From an uncultured Bacilli bacterium (GTDB taxonomy: Bacteria; Bacillota_I; Bacilli_A; RF39; UBA660), in the NCBI GenBank assembly GCA_910587745.1, contig CAJUNE010000002.1:1-64000 (forward strand): DNA of 64,000 nucleotides. The letters run 5' to 3'. The translations under genes were made by a program, and so were the position numbers. Shown piece after piece: positions 1 through 7,972 of the stretch (position 1 is the first letter of the stretch; each line of letters opens with the position of its first letter). Below the pieces are notes generated by a model. The model had not been told where the DNA came from. It saw only the letters and a program-made list of their open reading frames with translations, and searched no databases.

Positions 1-41
1 CGAGATCTACACTCTTTCCCTACACGACGCTCTTCCGATCT
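1..41 (+). other. Illumina sequencing adapter (P5 / Read-1 primer), not genomic
   Basis: The first 41 bases match the 3' part of the Illumina universal P5/TruSeq Read-1 adapter and end in GCTCTTCCGATCT. Native sequence begins at base 42. From base 3 the adapter reads in frame with the downstream transporter as RSTLFPYTTLFRS, a peptide known as an artefact in translated metagenome databases. It should be trimmed before any gene calling. The match is recognised from memory of the adapter sequence. Confidence 0.98.
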
Positions 42-1805
42 TGTTTTGGTGATGGTTCCGCAGCTTACCTTAGCTTATGTCAAGGAAGAAAAGATACAGA
101 AAATGCTCATAAAGCGATTGGTAATAGTTTACTTGTAACTTTTATTATTAGTGTAATATTTGTCCTTATTTGTTTTTTATTTATGGATAATATTTTATTT
201 ATGTTTGGAGCTAGTGAGGCTAGTATAGGGTATGCTAAAGATTATTTTATTATTATTTTAGCTTTTACACCTTTATATATGCTTACTAATGCTTTTACTA
301 GTGTTATTAGAGCTGATGGTAGTCCTAAGTATACAATGTTAGCTACTCTTAGTGGCGCAGTTATTAATATTATTCTTGATCCTATTTTTATTTTTGGCTT
401 TGATATGGGAATTAAGGGCGCTGCTTGGGCAACTATTATTGGGCAAGTTTTCTCATTTATTATTGCTTTTAGTTATATTTTTAAAGCTAAAACTTTTAAA
501 ATATCTCTTAGTAGTTTTAAATTAGATTTTAAAGTATTTAATAATGTTGTTAAACTTGGTATTTCAACTTTTATTACTCAAATGGCTATCGTTGTTATTA
601 GCTTGGTTTGTAACTTAATGTTAGTTAAATATGGCGCTTCTAGTAAGTATGGTCCTGATATTCCAATTGCATCTTTAGGTATTACCATGAAAGTATTTTC
701 GATTGTTATAAATGTCGTTGTTGGTATAATTGTTGGTGGTCAACCAATATTAGGTTATAATTATGGGGCTAAAAAAATGTCTCGGGTAAAAGAAACTTAT
801 AAAATTATAGCTCGTCTTACTATACTTGTAGGAATTATTGCTACTTTAATATTCCAAATATGCCCTATGCTCGTTATTAATATATTTGGTTCTGAATCAG
901 CCTTATATAATGAATTTGCAGAACTATGCTTTAGAATATTTCTTTCTTTAGTAACTCTAACTTGCTTTGTAAAAATGACTTCAATATTTTTTCAAGCGGT
1001 TGGAAAACCTGTGAAAGCTATTGTTGTTTCTCTAACTCGTGATTTAGTATGTTTTGCTCCTCTAGCTTTAATCTTACCAAAGTTTATGGGTATTAAAGGT
1101 GTTTTATGGGCGGCCCCTATCGCTGATATAATTGGTTTAATTGTTACTATCCCTGCTTTAGTATCATTCTTTAAATCTTTGGATGATGTGAAAGACATTA
1201 AAACTTCTAAAGCTGTAATTAAACCTAGTAAGCCTGGTGTTATTATTACAATTAGTAGACAACATGGTAGTCAAGGAAAATATATTGGTGAATTAGTAGC
1301 TAAAAAACTTAATATTCCTTATTATTATAAAGAACTTACGGCACTTGCGGCAGAAGAATCTGGTTTATCTAAAGAATATGTTTCGGAATTAAATGAAAAT
1401 GCTCCTAAATTTATGTATGATTTATATGTTAGTACAACTCCTGTTAAGGAAGCTATGAAAGCTCAAGATAAAATTATTAAAAAAATTGCTGATAATGGTT
1501 CTTGTGTAATTGTAGGTCGTGCTGCTGATTATGTTACTCGTAAATATGATAATGTAATTAATGTTTTTATTTATGCTGATAATGATTATAGAATTTCTAA
1601 AGTAATGGAAATGTATGGCGATACGAAAGAACAAGCTTCTAAAAGTATTAAAAAGTCTGATAAAGCACGTTCTAATTATTACCACTCTATTTCAAATAAA
1701 ACTTGGGGAGATGTTGATAATTATGATTTATGTATTAATTCTATAATTGGACCTCAAAAAACTGCTGATGTTATTGTCGAATATGTTAAAAATATGAATA
1801 AATAA
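42..1805 (+). CDS. MATE-family efflux transporter fused to a cytidylate-kinase-like domain (5' partial)
   Basis: The reading frame is open from the adapter junction, so the true start lies upstream and is lost. The visible part opens with the MATE signature GDGSAAYLSL and continues through about ten membrane helices of the drug/metabolite:Na+ or H+ antiporter fold. From about codon 400 it changes to a soluble domain starting GVIITISRQHGSQGKYIGE. That is the P-loop-like opening of the cytidylate kinase-like family (PF13189), and it runs about 185 residues to the stop. ATG 183 is internal to a transmembrane stretch and is not the start. What the kinase-like domain does for the transporter is unknown; nucleotide or phosphorylation control is only a guess. 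A hairpin terminator overlaps the stop. Confidence 0.88.
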   Translation, partial: CFGDGSAAYLSLCQGRKDTENAHKAIGNSLLVTFIISVIFVLICFLFMDNILFMFGASEASIGYAKDYFIIILAFTPLYMLTNAFTSVIRADGSPKYTMLATLSGAVINIILDPIFIFGFDMGIKGAAWATIIGQVFSFIIAFSYIFKAKTFKISLSSFKLDFKVFNNVVKLGISTFITQMAIVVISLVCNLMLVKYGASSKYGPDIPIASLGITMKVFSIVINVVVGIIVGGQPILGYNYGAKKMSRVKETYKIIARLTILVGIIATLIFQICPMLVINIFGSESALYNEFAELCFRIFLSLVTLTCFVKMTSIFFQAVGKPVKAIVVSLTRDLVCFAPLALILPKFMGIKGVLWAAPIADIIGLIVTIPALVSFFKSLDDVKDIKTSKAVIKPSKPGVIITISRQHGSQGKYIGELVAKKLNIPYYYKELTALAAEESGLSKEYVSELNENAPKFMYDLYVSTTPVKEAMKAQDKIIKKIADNGSCVIVGRAADYVTRKYDNVINVFIYADNDYRISKVMEMYGDTKEQASKSIKKSDKARSNYYHSISNKTWGDVDNYDLCINSIIGPQKTADVIVEYVKNMNK

Positions 1806-1820
1806 GTTCATATTTTTTTT
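1791..1820 (+). terminator. Rho-independent terminator of the MATE-kinase gene
   Basis: AATATGAA (1791-1798) pairs perfectly with TTCATATT (1807-1814) across an 8-nt loop and is followed by a T run. The stem includes the last codons of the gene. Confidence 0.7.
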
Positions 1821-1914
1821 ATTATTTAAATCCTTTTATTTTACTTTTTTATTTCAGATTTTTAATTTTGCTTATTATAGTTATGTTTTTTTAATTTACT
1901 ATTTCTTTTATTAT

Positions 1915-1923
1915 TGTTATAAT
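1915..1923 (+). promoter_or_regulatory. Extended -10 promoter
   Basis: TGTTATAAT is an extended -10 (TGn-TATAAT) 22 bases before the ATG of the PF06541 gene. No clear -35 is seen, which is usual for extended -10 promoters. Confidence 0.5.
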
Positions 1924-1944
1924 TGATTATAAGGATAGATTATT

Positions 1945-2640
1945 ATGATTAATAAAATTAAAAATTGGATTTATAGTGATAATAAACCTTTTGCTAAAGG
2001 ACTTAGTTTCTCTAAATTAGTACTTCTCTTTACTTTGGGAAGTTTTCTTGGTGTTGTTTGGGAAAATGTTCTTGGAATAGTTAAACGTTTAATTAAATAT
2101 GGTACTTTTAGTTTGCGCGACCATCGTGGTGTAATTTATGGACCTTTTAATCCTTTATATGGTTTTGGTATTGTGATAATAGTTATTATTTTAGGTAGAA
2201 AAAAAAGACATCCTTATAAAACTTTTATTTATGGAGCTATACTTGGTGGTTTGATTGAATATGTTGCAAGCTTTTTATTAGAATTTGTCTTGGGCGCTAA
2301 ATCTTGGGATTATAGCGACCAAATACTTAATATTAATGGTCGTACTTCAATTTCTTATATGATATTCTGGGGATTTGCGATGATGCTTTTAATTCACTTT
2401 GTTCTTCCTTGGATATCTAAAAAAATAGAGTCTATTCCTAAAAAAATCGGCGATTTATTAGTTAAGTTTTTTGTCATTTTTTTAAGTATCGATATGCTTA
2501 TTTCTTTTACTGCACTTGCAAGACAAGTTTTACGCCATAAAGGATATGAACCTCTAACTTTTATTGGCGAATTTTATGATAAAGTTTATACAGATGAATT
2601 TTTAAAAAAGATATATGTTAATATGAGTTTTGAGGATTAG
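1945..2640 (+). CDS. PF06541-type membrane protein (putative ABC-transporter type IV family)
   Basis: This 231-residue protein has about five to six hydrophobic helices and the conserved family stretch with GVVWENVLG near residue 33 and the RGVIYGPFNPLYGFG motif around residues 55-69. These mark the PF06541 family, annotated as putative ABC-transporter type IV or CmpB. No ATPase partner is encoded next to it, so the transport role is unproven. The following glycosyltransferase gene starts 4 bases after its stop, with its ribosome-binding site inside this gene's last codons. The two are therefore probably co-transcribed and translationally coupled. Confidence 0.75.
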   Translation: MINKIKNWIYSDNKPFAKGLSFSKLVLLFTLGSFLGVVWENVLGIVKRLIKYGTFSLRDHRGVIYGPFNPLYGFGIVIIVIILGRKKRHPYKTFIYGAILGGLIEYVASFLLEFVLGAKSWDYSDQILNINGRTSISYMIFWGFAMMLLIHFVLPWISKKIESIPKKIGDLLVKFFVIFLSIDMLISFTALARQVLRHKGYEPLTFIGEFYDKVYTDEFLKKIYVNMSFED

Positions 2641-2644
2641 TATT

Positions 2645-3865
2645 ATGTTTGAAGTTGTTAGTGTTTTTCTTATTGTACTTGGTTTGTTATGGCTTTTTAG
2701 TACTGCTTTTTTAGCTAGATTTAATAAAAATTTTCCTAAAACAAAAAGACCAGAAATGGAAAATATTTGTTTCTTGATTCCTGCACGTGATGAATCAAAA
2801 GTTATTGAAGATTTACTCATAAGTATTTCTAAACAATCTTTTAAAAAAGGGTTGAAAAATGTTTATATCATAGTTGAATCTAGTAATGACCCTACTGTTT
2901 CTATTGCTAAAAAATATGGCGCTACTATTTTTGTTAGAAAAAATCTAAATTTAAAAAGCAAAGGTTATGCTCTTCAAGAAATAGTTAAAGACCTTGTTTC
3001 AAAAAATATTTATTATGATGCATATTTTATATGTGATGCTGATAATGTATTAGATAAAGATTTTGTTAAAGAAATGAATAATTCTTATATGGATGGATAC
3101 GATATTGTTACTAGTTATAGAAACTTAAAAAATGGAAATGATTCTATTATTAGTGCTTGCTCTGGCATTACTTTTCAGTTTTTAAATTCTAATGGCAATG
3201 AAACGAAAAGTAAACAGTCTAGAAATGTTACTCTATCTGGTACTGGTTTATTTATAGCGGGTGAATTAATAAAAAAATGGAATGATTTTCCTTTTCACTC
3301 TTTAACAGAAGATTATGAACTTACTTTATATTCCATTTTAAATAATCTTACTAGTACTTATAATAAAAAAGCGATGTTTTATGATGAGCAACCTATTAAA
3401 TATAAAAATACTATAAATCAAAGAGTTCGTTGGATTAAAGGTTATTTTAATGTTAGAAAAGAATATATTCCTAAGTTTAGAAAAGTTTTAAATAATAATC
3501 CTAATTTTGGCTCTTTAATTACTGAAATAACGGGTATGAAACCTTATATTTTAATGATAGTAGGTGCAATTTTTTATATAATACAACAAATAATTAATAT
3601 AGTGTTACATAAATTTATATTATGGTCTTTATTTAAAATCTTTTTAATATTTTTCTTAGCTTATTTCTTATTTTCAATGATGACCCTCTTTGTTATTTAT
3701 AAAGATAAAAATATAAACTTAAATAAAAGTATGAAAGTAAAAACTTGTTTATTTAGTCCCCTATTCTTTGTAACTTATGTTCCTTGTGCTCTAAGGACAT
3801 TATTTAAAAAAGAAGTTAATTGGGAAAAGGTTGAACATTCAAGAAGATGGGATGAAAAAAGTTAG
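2645..3865 (+). CDS. Membrane-bound family 2 glycosyltransferase
   Basis: This 406-residue protein has one N-terminal transmembrane helix, a GT-A domain and two to three C-terminal helices (about residues 300-380). Visible GT2 landmarks are DAD (about residue 130, nucleotide-sugar/metal binding), TEDYE (about 220, catalytic base) and QRVRW (about 258). The last is the Q/RxxRW motif of processive enzymes such as cellulose, hyaluronan and poly-GlcNAc synthases. I chose ATG 2645 because TGAGGA sits 8 bases upstream; a TTG at 2630 has no site. The product is probably a surface polysaccharide or glycolipid; the sugar cannot be read from sequence. Confidence 0.85.
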   Translation: MFEVVSVFLIVLGLLWLFSTAFLARFNKNFPKTKRPEMENICFLIPARDESKVIEDLLISISKQSFKKGLKNVYIIVESSNDPTVSIAKKYGATIFVRKNLNLKSKGYALQEIVKDLVSKNIYYDAYFICDADNVLDKDFVKEMNNSYMDGYDIVTSYRNLKNGNDSIISACSGITFQFLNSNGNETKSKQSRNVTLSGTGLFIAGELIKKWNDFPFHSLTEDYELTLYSILNNLTSTYNKKAMFYDEQPIKYKNTINQRVRWIKGYFNVRKEYIPKFRKVLNNNPNFGSLITEITGMKPYILMIVGAIFYIIQQIINIVLHKFILWSLFKIFLIFFLAYFLFSMMTLFVIYKDKNINLNKSMKVKTCLFSPLFFVTYVPCALRTLFKKEVNWEKVEHSRRWDEKS

Positions 3866-3891
3866 TAATTGTATAGTTACTAACCTTTTTT
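3861..3891 (+). terminator. Rho-independent terminator after the glycosyltransferase
   Basis: GTTAGTAA (3861-3868) and TTACTAAC (3877-3884) form a perfect 8-bp stem followed by CTTTTTT. The stem overlaps the TAG stop. Confidence 0.85.
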
Positions 3892-3928
3892 ATTAATATG
3901 TGATATATGTAAAAAATGTAAATAATTA

Positions 3929-4174
3929 TTATTTTTCTATATCATCAAATAATTGTTTTAAATCTATATTAAGTGCTTTAGCAATTCGACTTAAACTATC
4001 TAGACGGGGTCTTACTACCATTTTTAGGGATTCTAAATTTCTAATAAATTGATGCGAAAATCCACTTCTATCTGCTAATTCTTGTGATGTAATATTGGCT
4101 AGATTTCTATACTTTTTTATATTTACTCTAGCAACATAATAACAATAATCATCACTATTTTTGTTATAGTTCAT
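3929..4174 (-). CDS. Small XRE-family helix-turn-helix regulator
   Basis: This is an 81-residue single-domain protein. Residues about 18-75 form a Cro/C1-type HTH (RNLANITSQELADRSGFSHQ followed by the recognition helix and an LSRIAKALNIDLKQLF tail). The start is supported by AGGTGAT 5 bases upstream. It lies in a small accessory patch and is divergent from nothing recognisable. It could be an orphan antitoxin, a phage-type repressor remnant or an autoregulator. No partner toxin overlaps it. Confidence 0.75.
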   Translation of the reverse strand: MNYNKNSDDYCYYVARVNIKKYRNLANITSQELADRSGFSHQFIRNLESLKMVVRPRLDSLSRIAKALNIDLKQLFDDIEK

Positions 4175-4320
4175 AATATCACCTATATATATTATCTGTA
4201 AAAATTGTAAAAAAATATGTACTTAGTTCAAAGACATTATTAACAATAAAAGCTTACCTTAAATTATTCTAATGTGGTATAATATTTTTGGATTAGTAAT
4301 AGAAAAAGCAACTATATAAG

Positions 4321-4572
4321 TTACTTCATATCAACTCTATTAGGTAATTGTTTGTGAGTATTTTTTGTTTCTTGGAAAAGAATGTGAGGTTCGATTTCTA
4401 ATACTTTGGAAATAAGTTCTATTTTTTCAAATTTCGGACCATATTTTCCACTTTCTATTTCACTTATGTAGGAAGGATTTAAATCAACTTTTTCAGCAAA
4501 TTTTTCTTGAGTTAAGCCTTTCTTATAGCGATAGTAGCGCATATTTTTTCCAAAAACTTCTTTTAGAGTCAT
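4321..4572 (-). CDS. XRE-family helix-turn-helix regulator
   Basis: This is an 83-residue Cro/C1-type HTH protein. The domain runs from about residue 8 to 65 (YKKGLTQEKFAEKVDLNPSY, then EIESGKYGP), with a short C-terminal tail. The open frame extends further upstream, but that extension is hydrophobic and unlike the family, so I start at ATG 4572, which has GGTGG about 8-10 bases upstream. The region between it and the divergent 140-residue gene holds two inverted repeats (4571-4607 and 4627-4641), plausible operators for self-regulation and control of the neighbour. Confidence 0.75.
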   Translation of the reverse strand: MTLKEVFGKNMRYYRYKKGLTQEKFAEKVDLNPSYISEIESGKYGPKFEKIELISKVLEIEPHILFQETKNTHKQLPNRVDMK

Positions 4573-4607
4573 TGTACCAACCACCAATACTAATAATATG
4601 GTACAAT
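4571..4607. promoter_or_regulatory. Inverted repeat overlapping the XRE start (candidate operator)
   Basis: ATTGTACC (4571-4578) is exactly complementary to GGTACAAT (4600-4607) with 21 bases between. It covers the start codon and leader of the XRE gene. Confidence 0.45.
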
Positions 4608-4626
4608 TTTCTTTTATAATACTCCA

Positions 4627-4641
4627 TTGAGTTAAACTCAA
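4627..4641. promoter_or_regulatory. Perfect palindrome in the divergent XRE/unknown-gene region (candidate operator)
   Basis: TTGAGTTAAACTCAA is a perfect 7+1+7 palindrome located between the XRE gene and the divergently transcribed gene at 4678, a typical position for a dimeric XRE repressor site. Confidence 0.5.
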
Positions 4642-4677
4642 AGAAGTTACTAATCTTAGAAAAGAGGAAATACTTTA

Positions 4678-5100
4678 ATGAATTCAAAAGAACAGGAACT
4701 CTATCAATATATTGTTGGTATAAGTTGGGAACCTTATATTTATAATTATATTGAATTAATTTATAATAAAGCTCAATCTTTAGAAAAAGATAGCAGGAAT
4801 AGGTCTAAACTTATTGATAGTACATTATTTAGAATTTTTACAAATCTGAAAAATACAATAAAGATTAATGACTATGATAAAATATTAGAAAAGATAGGTT
4901 CTAATGAAGAATATGAATTGGCTTTTAAAATAATAAAAACTTTTTATAATGATGAATTTATAGAGAATAATGCTATAAATACTTTATTAGAATTAGTACA
5001 ACAATATAGATTTAATAAAGATAAACCTTTACTTATACTAACTAATGATGTTTTAATGTGCATACTTTCTATACATTATGTTTATTGTGTAAAAAAATAA
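4678..5100 (+). CDS. Hypothetical protein, 140 residues
   Basis: I do not recognise this protein. It is acidic to neutral, predicted mostly alpha-helical, rich in Asn, Ile, Lys and Tyr, and has no membrane helix, signal peptide or obvious catalytic motif. The ATG is preceded by AGAGGAAA about 8 bases upstream. It is divergent from an XRE regulator with palindromes between, which resembles a regulator-effector pair, and is followed by a YhcG-like nuclease gene with its own promoter. A toxin role is conceivable but nothing in the sequence shows it. Confidence 0.6.
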   Translation: MNSKEQELYQYIVGISWEPYIYNYIELIYNKAQSLEKDSRNRSKLIDSTLFRIFTNLKNTIKINDYDKILEKIGSNEEYELAFKIIKTFYNDEFIENNAINTLLELVQQYRFNKDKPLLILTNDVLMCILSIHYVYCVKK

Positions 5101-5116
5101 CTTTTTATTATTTTTA

Positions 5117-5162
5117 CAGATTTTGTGTTTTTAGCTAGACAGATTTTATGTATTCTGTTTTT
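5117..5162 (+). repeat. 23-bp-period tandem repeat upstream of the yhcG-like promoter
   Basis: Two units begin CAGATTTT at 5117 and 5140, exactly 23 bases apart. The same unit family recurs four times at 49204-49295 with identical spacing to a -35 box. The placement just upstream of -35 suggests binding sites for a shared regulator. Confidence 0.65.
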
Positions 5163-5189
5163 GACTTGTGTCTTTTTGTATGGTATCTT
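5161..5189 (+). promoter_or_regulatory. Sigma-A-type promoter of the yhcG-like gene
   Basis: TTGACT (5161-5166) and TATCTT (5184-5189) are separated by 17 bases. Transcription would start near 5196, just before the ribosome-binding site. The 66-bp stretch from 5126 is about 83% identical, without gaps, to the promoter of element C at 49258-49323. Confidence 0.7.
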
Positions 5190-5212
5190 GATTGGTGAAA
5201 GGAATATTTTAT

Positions 5213-6118
5213 ATGAAAGAAGAAAATTATTATATTGAAATTGAGAATTATATTAAAAGAAATGAAACAAATAAAAGGAGAAGAAATCTTGAAGATAATT
5301 ACGATACTCTAAATAATTATTGGAATATCGGTAAGCTTATAGTGGAAGCTCAAGGAGGAAGTAATAGAGCAAAGTATGGAAATGAGTTAATTAAAGAATG
5401 GAGTTTAAATCTTACTCGGAATTATGGCAAAGGTTATGATTATACTAATTTATCTAGATTTAGAAAATTGTATATAGCATTTCCGAATCTTGGGCCACTG
5501 GCCCAACTATCTTGGACTGTTATTTGTAAACTATTACCGATTAAAGATATGAATAAAAGAAATTATTATATTAATTTATGTATTGAAAGGAATTTATCTA
5601 AAAGACAATTATTAGAAGAAATTAAATCTAATAATTATGAAAGATTAGTTAACAAACCTAAACATATTGAATTAGTTTCACTAAAAAAAGAATATTTTAC
5701 TTTTGAAGATATAAAAAGCCCAATAATTATAAAAATAGATAAAAATAAAATAATTAAAAGCGAAAAAGACTTAGAGTTAACAATATTATCAGAAATAGAA
5801 TTTATTTTAATGCAATTTGGTAAAGGCTTTACTTTTGTTGGGAGTCGGTATAAGATTAATAATTATTATATTGATTTATTATTATTTAATATTGAATTAA
5901 ATTCTTATGTAGTAGTAGAGTTAAAGGTGAGGAAATTAAAGCCCGAAGATAAAGCTCAAACAGAAATGTATATGAATTTAGTTGATAATAACTTAAAAAA
6001 ATCTTTTCATAATAAAACTATTGGGATAATAATTAGTAAAGAACAAGATGAATATATTGCTAATTTTGTTAGAAGTAATAACTTAATACCTTTAGAATAT
6101 ATTATAGAGAACAACTAA
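5213..6118 (+). CDS. YhcG/DUF1016-family PD-(D/E)XK nuclease
   Basis: This 301-residue protein has the two-part YhcG layout: an N-terminal helical DUF1016 region (around YWNIGKLI and the SWTVI stretch) and a C-terminal nuclease domain. Visible catalytic-type residues are the D in YIDLLLFN (about residue 222) and the ELK in VVVELKV (about 238). The pattern matches the YhcG PD-(D/E)XK fold. I chose ATG 5213 with AAAGGA upstream rather than TTG 5192. Members are often found near restriction or toxin loci; the biological target is not established here. The gene has its own promoter with upstream 23-bp repeats shared with element C. Confidence 0.85.
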   Translation: MKEENYYIEIENYIKRNETNKRRRNLEDNYDTLNNYWNIGKLIVEAQGGSNRAKYGNELIKEWSLNLTRNYGKGYDYTNLSRFRKLYIAFPNLGPLAQLSWTVICKLLPIKDMNKRNYYINLCIERNLSKRQLLEEIKSNNYERLVNKPKHIELVSLKKEYFTFEDIKSPIIIKIDKNKIIKSEKDLELTILSEIEFILMQFGKGFTFVGSRYKINNYYIDLLLFNIELNSYVVVELKVRKLKPEDKAQTEMYMNLVDNNLKKSFHNKTIGIIISKEQDEYIANFVRSNNLIPLEYIIENN

Positions 6119-6144
6119 AAAAGATGCCTTAATCTTTGGCATCT
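6117..6144 (-). terminator. Rho-independent terminator of the BI-1 gene
   Basis: On the minus strand AGATGCC and GGCATCT (6138-6144 and 6122-6128 on plus) form a 7-bp stem followed by TTTTTT. It overlaps the BI-1 stop codon and also separates it from the convergent nuclease gene. Confidence 0.8.
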
Positions 6145-6770
6145 CCTATAATGCTTAATAAACGTATGAATATATTTATAAAGTCTAAATATAATTCAAA
6201 TGCGCCATTAATAGCTAATACTTCATTATCAATGTTTTCTTCACTTAATTCTTTAATCTTTTGAATATCATATGCTGTATATCCGAAAAATACTACTAAA
6301 GTAATGATTGATACAATTAAATCAAATGTATCATTACCAATGAATACATTGATAATTGAACATACTATGACTGCTAATAAACCCATTAATAATATTGTTC
6401 CAATATTACTTAAGTCTGTATTTGTTTTATATCCTATCATACCGAATAACCCAAATACTAATGCTGCGATTAAGAATACCATCATTACAGAATCTAGTTC
6501 AAATAAAACAAAGATACTTGAGAATGTTAGACCAGTTACAAATGAATATAACAAGAAGCATATTTTAGCTGTTGTCGGACTCATTTTTCTTACTCTTATT
6601 GAAAAGAATATTACTAATGCAAACTCAGCGATAATAAATACCCAATATAATGAACTATTAAATACTGCATCTAACATTGTTTCACTTATTGATACTACAT
6701 AACCTGTTGCAAATGTAACTAATAAACCAATAAACATCCACAAGAATGATTTTGATAGTAATTTATTCAT
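6129..6770 (-). CDS. Bax inhibitor-1/YccA-family membrane protein
   Basis: This 213-residue polytopic protein has about seven helices over nearly its whole length. The order of helices and the C-terminal ELYLDFINIFIRLLSIIG segment match BI-1 family proteins (PF01027), which act as pH-sensitive calcium leak channels or membrane-protease regulators (YccA/YbhL). The start has a strong GGAGG 5 bases upstream. No signal peptide or partner gene is visible. The exact substrate or partner in this organism is unknown. Confidence 0.9.
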   Translation of the reverse strand: MNKLLSKSFLWMFIGLLVTFATGYVVSISETMLDAVFNSSLYWVFIIAEFALVIFFSIRVRKMSPTTAKICFLLYSFVTGLTFSSIFVLFELDSVMMVFLIAALVFGLFGMIGYKTNTDLSNIGTILLMGLLAVIVCSIINVFIGNDTFDLIVSIITLVVFFGYTAYDIQKIKELSEENIDNEVLAINGAFELYLDFINIFIRLLSIIGDAKD

Positions 6771-6832
6771 TTTATCCTCCTTTTTCTATTTATATTATAG
6801 CATATTTTATAGTATTCGTAAACTTTACTATT

Positions 6833-7933
6833 TTAAACATTAAATCTAAAATATACTATGTCGCCATCTTGCATTAAATAGTCTTTACCTTCAAGTCTTA
6901 ATTTACCGGCTTCTTTAACTTTAAGTTCACTACCATATTCTTTTAAATCATCAAAACTTGTTACTTCTGCTTTTATAAATCCTCTTTCAATGTCACTATG
7001 AATTATTCCTGCACAAACCCGCGCATTCATTCCATCTTTAAATGTCCATGCGCGACATTCATCTGGACCGCTTGTAAAAAATGTTTTTAAACCAAGTAAA
7101 TTATAAGTTGCAAATATTAATTTATCTAATCCACTATTTGAAATCCCTAATTCACTTAAAAATACTTTTTTATCATCGTCTGATAACTCTGATAATTCTG
7201 ATTCCATTTTGGCACACATAACTATTACACCGCTATTTTCTTTTGATGCATAATCTTTTACTTCTTTGGTATAATTATTATCTCCTATAACTATATCTTC
7301 TTCACTTACATTAGCAGCATATATAAGAGGTTTTAATGTAATAAAATTAAAAGGTTTCATTACTAATAATTCATCTTCATTCCACTCAACTCTTCTTAAA
7401 GGAATATTTTGTTCTAGATTAGTTTTAGCTTTTGTTAATGTATTTACTTCTAATACTGCATCTTTATCTTTGGTTGTCTCTGCTTTCTTTAATATTTTTC
7501 CTAATCTATTTTCAATGATTTCTAAATCCGCTAGGATAAGCTCTACATTTATTATTTCTATATCTCTAACTGGATTAGTTTTTCCTTCAACATGAGTTAT
7601 GTTTTCATCATCAAAACATCTTACTACTTCGACGATTGCATCAGTTTCTCTAATATGACTTAAAAATTTGTTTCCTAAACCTTCACCTTTAGATGCTCCA
7701 CTTACTAAACCTGCTATATCGGTAAATTCGAAAGTGGTGGGAACAGTACTTTTTGGTAAATACATATTTTCTAGGTATGTTAATCTTTCATCTGGTACAG
7801 TTACCATTCCTACATTGGGCTCAATAGTCGCAAAAGGATAATTAGCTGCTAAAATATTTTTTTTAGTTATCGCATTAAATAGGGTTGATTTACCTACATT
7901 GGGTAAACCTACAATTCCTGCTTTTAAACTCAT
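6833..7933 (-). CDS. ychF: Ribosome-associated Obg-like ATPase/GTPase YchF
   Basis: This 366-residue protein is full length for the family. It shows the G1 loop GLPNVGKST (residues 8-16), the G3 region DIAGLV (about 68), the YchF-type NYPFATIEPNVG switch region and the C-terminal TGS domain (about 280-366). YchF binds ribosomes and hydrolyses ATP; in many Firmicutes it lies downstream of parA-parB-mscS-DUF951. Here that neighbourhood is kept, but a retron, a repeat element and an AbgT gene separate ychF from DUF951. Confidence 0.97.
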   Translation of the reverse strand: MSLKAGIVGLPNVGKSTLFNAITKKNILAANYPFATIEPNVGMVTVPDERLTYLENMYLPKSTVPTTFEFTDIAGLVSGASKGEGLGNKFLSHIRETDAIVEVVRCFDDENITHVEGKTNPVRDIEIINVELILADLEIIENRLGKILKKAETTKDKDAVLEVNTLTKAKTNLEQNIPLRRVEWNEDELLVMKPFNFITLKPLIYAANVSEEDIVIGDNNYTKEVKDYASKENSGVIVMCAKMESELSELSDDDKKVFLSELGISNSGLDKLIFATYNLLGLKTFFTSGPDECRAWTFKDGMNARVCAGIIHSDIERGFIKAEVTSFDDLKEYGSELKVKEAGKLRLEGKDYLMQDGDIVYFRFNV

Positions 7934-7972
7934 TTTTATTCCTCTTTTCTGTATTTTATTATAACATATTTA

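Noticed and set aside
6304..6702. 132-residue plus-strand ORF
   Set aside because: It is complementary to the BI-1 gene, which has clear family sequence and a terminator.
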